Shown here: piece by piece, positions 59,630-64,000 of the stretch | How the letters are laid out: every line of letters starts with the position of its first letter | How positions within the stretch are numbered: the stretch's first letter is position 1 | Source: Lachnospiraceae bacterium | GTDB taxonomy: Bacteria; Bacillota_A; Clostridia; Lachnospirales; Lachnospiraceae | Direction: 5' to 3' | DNA: 64,000 bases | Assembly (NCBI GenBank): GCA_009911175.1 | Contig: QXWX01000017.1 | Span: 1-64,000 of the forward strand | Made by a program: the position numbers and the translations under genes | Notes under the pieces: model-generated | What the model saw: only the letters and a program-made list of their open reading frames with translations | The model's database searches: none | What the model was told of the DNA's origin: nothing

Positions 59630-61570
59630 ATGGGATACGAAAAACTTTTTACACCTTTTAAAATCGGGAGCATGGAGGTTAAAAACCGTCTGGTCATGTC
59701 TCCGATGGGAACAAACTCCGCATTTACAAACGGAAGAAAAGACTCTCAGGAAATTGATTATTTTATAGAGCGCGCAAAGGGCGGTATCGGCATGATCATC
59801 ATGGGCTGTCAGATGCTGAACGAAAAAATCGCGCAGGGCTCCATGGAAGGCTATCTGGATACATATACTGTACTCCCGTCACTGACCTCCGTATGCGACG
59901 GCGTACACCGCTACGGCGCGAAGATCGCCTGCCAGATCAGTCCGGGTACCGGAAGAAACGCATTTCCGGATACCTTTGGAAATCCACCCATCTCTTCCTC
60001 CGAGACACCATCCGTATTTAATCCGGAAATGAAGTGTCATGCCCTGACCGTGGAGGAAATCAGGGAAATGATGGAAGGCTTCAAGTTTGCGGCGGGCGTA
60101 GCGCGGGACGCAGGCTATGACGCAATTGAGATCCATGCGCATGCCGGGTATCTGATCGATCAGTTTATGTCCCCGGTATGGAATAAGAGGACCGACGAGT
60201 ACGGCGGAAGCCCGGAGAACTGCGCGAGATTCCCGCGGGAGATCATCCGCGCGATCCGAAGCGTTGTCGGAAATGACATGCCGATCCTGTTCCGCATTTC
60301 CCTGGATCACAGGTTCGAGGGCGGACGTACCATGGAGGACAGCATCAAGATCATCAAGCTTCTGGAAGAGGAAGGGGTAGACGCGCTGGATATCGACGCC
60401 GGCTGCTATGAGACTCTGGATTACATTTTCCCGCCGTCCTATCTGGGAGAATCCTGTATGTCCTATGTCTGTGAAGAGGCCAGAAAGAACGTCCATGTGC
60501 CGCTGCTGAACGCAGGCGCCCACAATCCGGACACTGCGCTGGCGCTGATCGAATCCGGAAATGCGGATTTTGTTATGATGGGACGTGCCATGATCGCGGA
60601 TCCGGAACTTCCGAATAAGCTCCTGGAAGGAAGAAGAGAGGACGTACGGCCCTGCCTGCGCTGTAACGAGTACTGCATCGGCCGCATCTGGAATTATCAT
60701 ACAAAGCTGAGCTGCGCGGTGAATCCGCAGGCAATGGAAGAGGTACGTTTCCAGATCCGCAAAACGGATTCTCCAAAAAACGTGGTTGTCATCGGCGGAG
60801 GCCCCGGCGGACTGGAAGCAGCAAGGGTTGCCGCGATCGAAGGGCACAAGGTCAAATTATTTGAAAAAACCGGCAAGCTGGGCGGCGTAATGGGAACTAT
60901 CTGTACGGCCAGCTTCAAATCCAATATCGCCGCGCTTACAAAATGGTTTGAGGTTCAGTTGGAAAAGCTGGGCGTGGATGCGCGCCTCAACACAGAGATC
61001 ACAGGCGATGAGGAAATCCTTGCAGAATGCGACCGGATTATCATCGGCTGCGGCGCATCCCCCATCATACCTCCGATCCCGGGGATCGACGGCAAGAATG
61101 TGGTAACGATCCTGGATTCTCACAGGGATCCCTCCCTCATCAGGGGAGAAAATATCGTTGTCTGCGGCGGCGGTGTATCCGGCTGCGACGGCGCGCTGGA
61201 AATGGCTTCCGAGATGGGCAAGAAGGTAACCGTGGTAGAAATGCTGCCCGCTGTTGCCAGAGACGCCATGTTCATCAATCAGATCTCCCTGATGAACGCG
61301 CTTGCAAAGCACCAGGTTCAGATCCTGACCGATACCAAAGTAGTTTCTATACAGGCCGATGGTGTGACGGTAGAAAAGAAGGATGGAACACAGGAAGTTC
61401 TGAAGGCAGATACCGTAATCTCCGCATTTGGCATGAAGCCGGATCTTGCGGCAGTGGATGCTGTGAAGGCGAAATACCACACAAAGACAAGAGTCGTTGG
61501 AGACAGCAGGAAACTTGGTAAGATCGGAGACGCGATCAGAGAAGGATTCTATGCGGCCACGAGCCTGTAA
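59630..61570 (+). CDS. Old Yellow Enzyme-type FMN/FAD/4Fe-4S enoate reductase
   Basis: A 646-residue enzyme of the 2,4-dienoyl-CoA reductase/BaiCD type. An FMN TIM barrel (1-335) contains IEIHAHAGYLIDQF and KRTDEYGGSPENCARF. The 4Fe-4S cysteines are C342, C345, C349 and C362. The FAD domain begins VVVIGGGPGGLEAARV (about 385-400) and an NAD site is VVCGGGVSGCDGALEM. It reduces alpha,beta-unsaturated carbonyls. In gut Clostridia such enzymes act on bile acids, steroids, flavonoids or enoates; the substrate here is not determined. A family E-like terminator follows. Confidence 0.93.
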   Translation: MGYEKLFTPFKIGSMEVKNRLVMSPMGTNSAFTNGRKDSQEIDYFIERAKGGIGMIIMGCQMLNEKIAQGSMEGYLDTYTVLPSLTSVCDGVHRYGAKIACQISPGTGRNAFPDTFGNPPISSSETPSVFNPEMKCHALTVEEIREMMEGFKFAAGVARDAGYDAIEIHAHAGYLIDQFMSPVWNKRTDEYGGSPENCARFPREIIRAIRSVVGNDMPILFRISLDHRFEGGRTMEDSIKIIKLLEEEGVDALDIDAGCYETLDYIFPPSYLGESCMSYVCEEARKNVHVPLLNAGAHNPDTALALIESGNADFVMMGRAMIADPELPNKLLEGRREDVRPCLRCNEYCIGRIWNYHTKLSCAVNPQAMEEVRFQIRKTDSPKNVVVIGGGPGGLEAARVAAIEGHKVKLFEKTGKLGGVMGTICTASFKSNIAALTKWFEVQLEKLGVDARLNTEITGDEEILAECDRIIIGCGASPIIPPIPGIDGKNVVTILDSHRDPSLIRGENIVVCGGGVSGCDGALEMASEMGKKVTVVEMLPAVARDAMFINQISLMNALAKHQVQILTDTKVVSIQADGVTVEKKDGTQEVLKADTVISAFGMKPDLAAVDAVKAKYHTKTRVVGDSRKLGKIGDAIREGFYAATSL

Positions 61571-61654
61571 ACGAAAAACCGCTGCAGAGGCCGCCCTCTT
61601 TGCAGGGGGGATAAAATAATCTAACGCCAAAGTCTTTATCAGGATATCACATAA

Positions 61655-61757
61655 GGGGTTGTCGAAAAATAACTGTAATGCCGCAAGAGAGCTTTCGCTC
61701 ATTATACTGCTAATAAAATCTTGCGAAGAAACCGTATTTTCCGGCAACCCTTTTTTT
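61655..61757 (+). terminator. Terminator after the OYE gene, family E element
   Basis: GGGTTGTCGAAAAATA pairs with TATTTTCCGGCAACCC with two mismatches and is followed by seven T (61751-61757). The left arm continues AACTGTAATGC, matching the family E hairpins at 24001 and 46069; the middle carries CTCATTATACTG, as in family B ends. Confidence 0.8.
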
Positions 61758-61826
61758 ACTTAATTCTACAATATTTAGTTCCTGATCAATTTCATTAATA
61801 CTTGTTATAGGACTTGGAACAGCTCC

Positions 61827-63206
61827 TCATCCAACCTCCCGCTTCCGGAACACCACGCACGCTGCCAGCGCCCCCGCCGTCAGCATGACCCAGCTTCCGA
61901 TCGTCACATTCCATCCCAGCTTTTCCACCATCACTCCGATCGTAAAGGTAGACACCGCCGTACCCAGATATGCGGCGGAATTGAGGAATCCCGACACAGT
62001 GGATACTCTTCCCATCTTCTCAAACCGCAGGGGAAGCATATTGACAAACAGCGTGTTCACTGCCATCATGGCCGCCGTAGTCACCGCGAACAGGAACACC
62101 GTAAGTACGATCGAGATGCCCTTTCCAATCCACAGCCCGCAGAGCGCCGCCGTTGCTGCCGAAAAAAATACCGCTGCGGCCCTGATCTCATGCCCCTTAC
62201 ATTTTTCATATACAAATCTGGCGGCATAGGCCCCTGTCAGGTTCAGAACCGGCAATACCGTCGTCACCAGTATGGAAAATGAGGGCGAAGTCAGAAATGT
62301 CTCCGTAATATAGGTCGGAACCCAGGTAGTCACTCCGTCTTTCAGCATTCCGTGGATCACCACCGGGAAGAGTACTGCCAGAAGCCCGCAATGAAGCAGA
62401 ACACTGGAAAAACTTTCCCCACTGCCTACACCTGGTCCGGCCGTTCTCACATTGCCGTCTCCACCCGGTCCGGCAGTTCTCTCACCGTCGTCTCCACCCG
62501 GCTCCGCAGTTCTCTCACCGTCGTCTCCACCCGGCTCCGCAATTCTCACACCGTCGCCTCCACCCGGCTCCGCAGTTCTCTCACCTTTATCTTCATCCCT
62601 CTCGATTTCCTGTCCGCTTCCTCTCTCAATCTTCCCGAACCCAACTGTCCAGGCCGCAGCCATGGCCGCAAGGCAAACTGCCGCAGCCGCGAACACGGCT
62701 TTCCAGCCGAACAGCCACATCACCCCGGCCGCGATCAGATAAGACGCCAGCGTCCCTACCACCTGGGAGGATACGATATCAACGCAATATTTCATTTTCC
62801 GCTCTTTTTCCAGCATTTCCGCAAAAATACGGATGATCGGCGGCCAGATCATGGCCTGGGCGTATCCGTTGATCCCCCAGATGACAGACATCAGCAGGAA
62901 CTGCCCGGTAAATCCCATCAGCAGATTCATGAGCGCCGCGGCGGACAGTCCGGTGAAGATCATTTTTCCCGGATGCATCCGGTCGCCCAGCAGGCCGTTG
63001 CACAGCTGCCCGATCCCGTAAGCGAAAAAGTAAACCATACTGATAAATCCGGCCTGGCTTTTCGTCAGGATCTCCTCCTGGATCATTGCGGTCATGGCCG
63101 AGGAATAATTCAGCCGTCCGATATATGATGTAAAATATGCCGCCCAGCACAATAAAAACAGCGCCATAGCAGTCCTGCCGTTTGTAATTTTCCTCAGTTT
63201 TCCCAT
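61827..63206 (-). CDS. MFS transporter with in-frame repeat in the central loop
   Basis: About 459 residues with twelve membrane helices, resembling the organophosphate:phosphate antiporter/GlpT-like group (RLNYSSAMTAMIQ start, FGYGIGQLCNGLLGDR-like loop 2-3). Start at 63206 after AGGAGG. The loop between helices 6 and 7 (about 208-262) is made of five 11-residue units of the form GERTAEPGGDD, and it is very polar and flexible. The last gene segment is normal. The gene follows an ABC ATPase on the same strand, ending about 60 bases before it. Substrate unknown. Confidence 0.9.
   Translation of the reverse strand: MGKLRKITNGRTAMALFLLCWAAYFTSYIGRLNYSSAMTAMIQEEILTKSQAGFISMVYFFAYGIGQLCNGLLGDRMHPGKMIFTGLSAAALMNLLMGFTGQFLLMSVIWGINGYAQAMIWPPIIRIFAEMLEKERKMKYCVDIVSSQVVGTLASYLIAAGVMWLFGWKAVFAAAAVCLAAMAAAWTVGFGKIERGSGQEIERDEDKGERTAEPGGGDGVRIAEPGGDDGERTAEPGGDDGERTAGPGGDGNVRTAGPGVGSGESFSSVLLHCGLLAVLFPVVIHGMLKDGVTTWVPTYITETFLTSPSFSILVTTVLPVLNLTGAYAARFVYEKCKGHEIRAAAVFFSAATAALCGLWIGKGISIVLTVFLFAVTTAAMMAVNTLFVNMLPLRFEKMGRVSTVSGFLNSAAYLGTAVSTFTIGVMVEKLGWNVTIGSWVMLTAGALAACVVFRKREVG
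62421..62585. repeat. 33-bp in-frame minisatellite (5 units)
   Basis: Five 33-bp units in the MFS gene, forward strand around CTCACCGTCGTCTCCACCCG, encode 11-residue repeats in the cytoplasmic loop. Units 3 and 4 are nearly identical, indicating recent duplication. Confidence 0.93.
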
Positions 63207-63267
63207 AACCTCCGTCCTCCTAACGGAATTTCCACAGCGGCGCAGACGGCAGCATGCAAGGATATGA

Positions 63268-64000
63268 TCATCTGAGTTCCAAAATGTCCTTTTTCGGAAT
63301 CTGCAGATATACTTCTTCTCCAATCCCCATTCTCCCATTCGGGCTGAACAGGACGTCCGCGTTGACCTCCAGGCCACCGCAGTTCACCGTATAAGCAACC
63401 GTGGTCCCTCTGGACATGGCACCGGTGATCTTTCCCTTCATCCGTACATTCTGGCCGCCGCTGCCGCCGTCATCAGGCGAAATGCGGATGGCTTCGGGAC
63501 GGATCGCCACGAACTCGCTTCCCGTATCTACGGTCACCACCTTCTTCATCGCGGCCGTATCCAGAATATTATAATGCCCGATAAAATTGGCCGCGAATTT
63601 AGTCTTCGGATAGGCGTAGATCTCCTCCGGGGAGCCGGACTGCTCGATCTGACCCACGTTGAAGAGGTGGATCGTATCCGACATCACCATGGCCTCCTCC
63701 TGGTCATGGGTAACAAAGATTGCCGTGATCTTTAATTTCTGCTGGATCCTGCGGATCTCGATCTGGAGATTCCTTCTCAGAAGCGCGTCAATGGCGCTCA
63801 AAGGCTCGTCCAGAAGCAATACCTTGGGCTCCATGACGATCGCCCTCGCCAGGGCCACCCTCTGCTGCTGCCCGCCGGAGAGCTGCCTCGGATACCGGTC
63901 GATTTTTTCCGATAAGCCGACAATATCCAGCACTTCTTTTACCTTTTCTTCAATAAGTGATTTTTCCTTTTTCTGGATCTGCAGCCCAAATGCCACGTTC
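63268..64000 (-). CDS. ABC transporter ATPase of the MalK/PotA type (5' end beyond window)
   Basis: About 243 residues of the C-terminal part; Walker A is outside the window. Visible are the signature LSGGQQQRVALARA, Walker B VLLLDEPLSAID, the switch VTHDQEEAMVMSD and a TOBE-type domain (FVAIRPEAIRIS, then GTTVAYTVNCGGLEVNAD). These ATPases energise uptake of sugars, glycerol-phosphate, polyamines or iron. The partner genes should lie upstream on this strand, to the right of the window. Confidence 0.9.
   Translation of the reverse strand, partial: NVAFGLQIQKKEKSLIEEKVKEVLDIVGLSEKIDRYPRQLSGGQQQRVALARAIVMEPKVLLLDEPLSAIDALLRRNLQIEIRRIQQKLKITAIFVTHDQEEAMVMSDTIHLFNVGQIEQSGSPEEIYAYPKTKFAANFIGHYNILDTAAMKKVVTVDTGSEFVAIRPEAIRISPDDGGSGGQNVRMKGKITGAMSRGTTVAYTVNCGGLEVNADVLFSPNGRMGIGEEVYLQIPKKDILELR

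Noticed and set aside
1..64000. Prophage, conjugative element or plasmid region
   Set aside because: No integrase of tyrosine type, phage structural gene, relaxase or replication gene was seen; the single serine recombinase is not enough.

Overview
The window looks like chromosome from a spore-forming, carbohydrate-fermenting anaerobe of the class Clostridia, most likely a gut Lachnospiraceae. The support is indirect: a sporulation/division block (HU, rqcP, yabP, yabQ, divIC, spoIIE) in the Bacillus/Clostridium order, a CotS-like spore coat kinase, a clostridial glycerol-3-phosphate oxidoreductase operon with GlpP, several glycoside hydrolases (GH78, GH36, GH42, GH3), and AGGAGG ribosome-binding sites almost everywhere. 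No rRNA, tRNA, CRISPR array, integrase or prophage block was seen. Assignments come from reading motifs and family resemblance; no database was searched.

Layout. 0.1-1.6 kb: a minus-strand toxin-antitoxin pair, an MqsR-like toxin followed by an MqsA-like zinc-finger/HTH antitoxin that carries a C-terminal Panacea (DUF4065) domain. 1.6-10.9 kb: a YfcE-like phosphoesterase with an in-frame minisatellite lies downstream of a complete Wadjet plasmid-defence operon, transcribed jetD-jetA-jetB-jetC. 10.9-12.3 kb: a membrane GGDEF cyclase. 12.4-16.5 kb: a glpA-like/FAD oxidoreductase/DUF1667 operon diverging from glpP, with terminator hairpins in both leaders. 16.6-18.9 kb: hicA (apparently frameshifted), a HicB-Panacea fusion, an SseB-like protein and a lone serine recombinase.

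19-32 kb is sugar metabolism: alpha-L-rhamnosidase, alpha-galactosidase, phosphoglucomutase, a decayed LacI regulator and a GH42 beta-galactosidase, interrupted by an AAA/PD-(D/E)XK protein and a YefM-YoeB toxin-antitoxin operon. 32-44 kb is mostly housekeeping: NYN/LOTUS RNA-binding protein, phosphodiesterase, the spoIIE-divIC-yabQ-yabP-rqcP-HU block, a second phosphoglucomutase, CotS-like kinase, cca and asnS. 44-52 kb: a YtrA-type GntR/ABC operon, a FapA-like protein, a sodium-dependent transporter and a second AAA/PD-(D/E)XK gene. 52-64 kb: GH3 with a divergent AraC regulator, a WYL regulator operon, an unusual XRE-HTH/PurM fusion, an SDR plus Old Yellow Enzyme pair, an MFS transporter with a second in-frame minisatellite, and the end of a sugar-type ABC ATPase.

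Three themes recur. First, defence and stress modules are dense: Wadjet, three toxin-antitoxin loci and two AAA/PD-(D/E)XK genes. Second, intergenic DNA is full of short dispersed palindromes in at least five families, several showing compensatory base changes. Third, tandem repeats with units of 21, 33 and 45 bp, all multiples of three, sit inside or at the ends of coding sequences. The strongest candidates for something new are the XRE-PurM fusion and the two Panacea-hybrid antitoxins.
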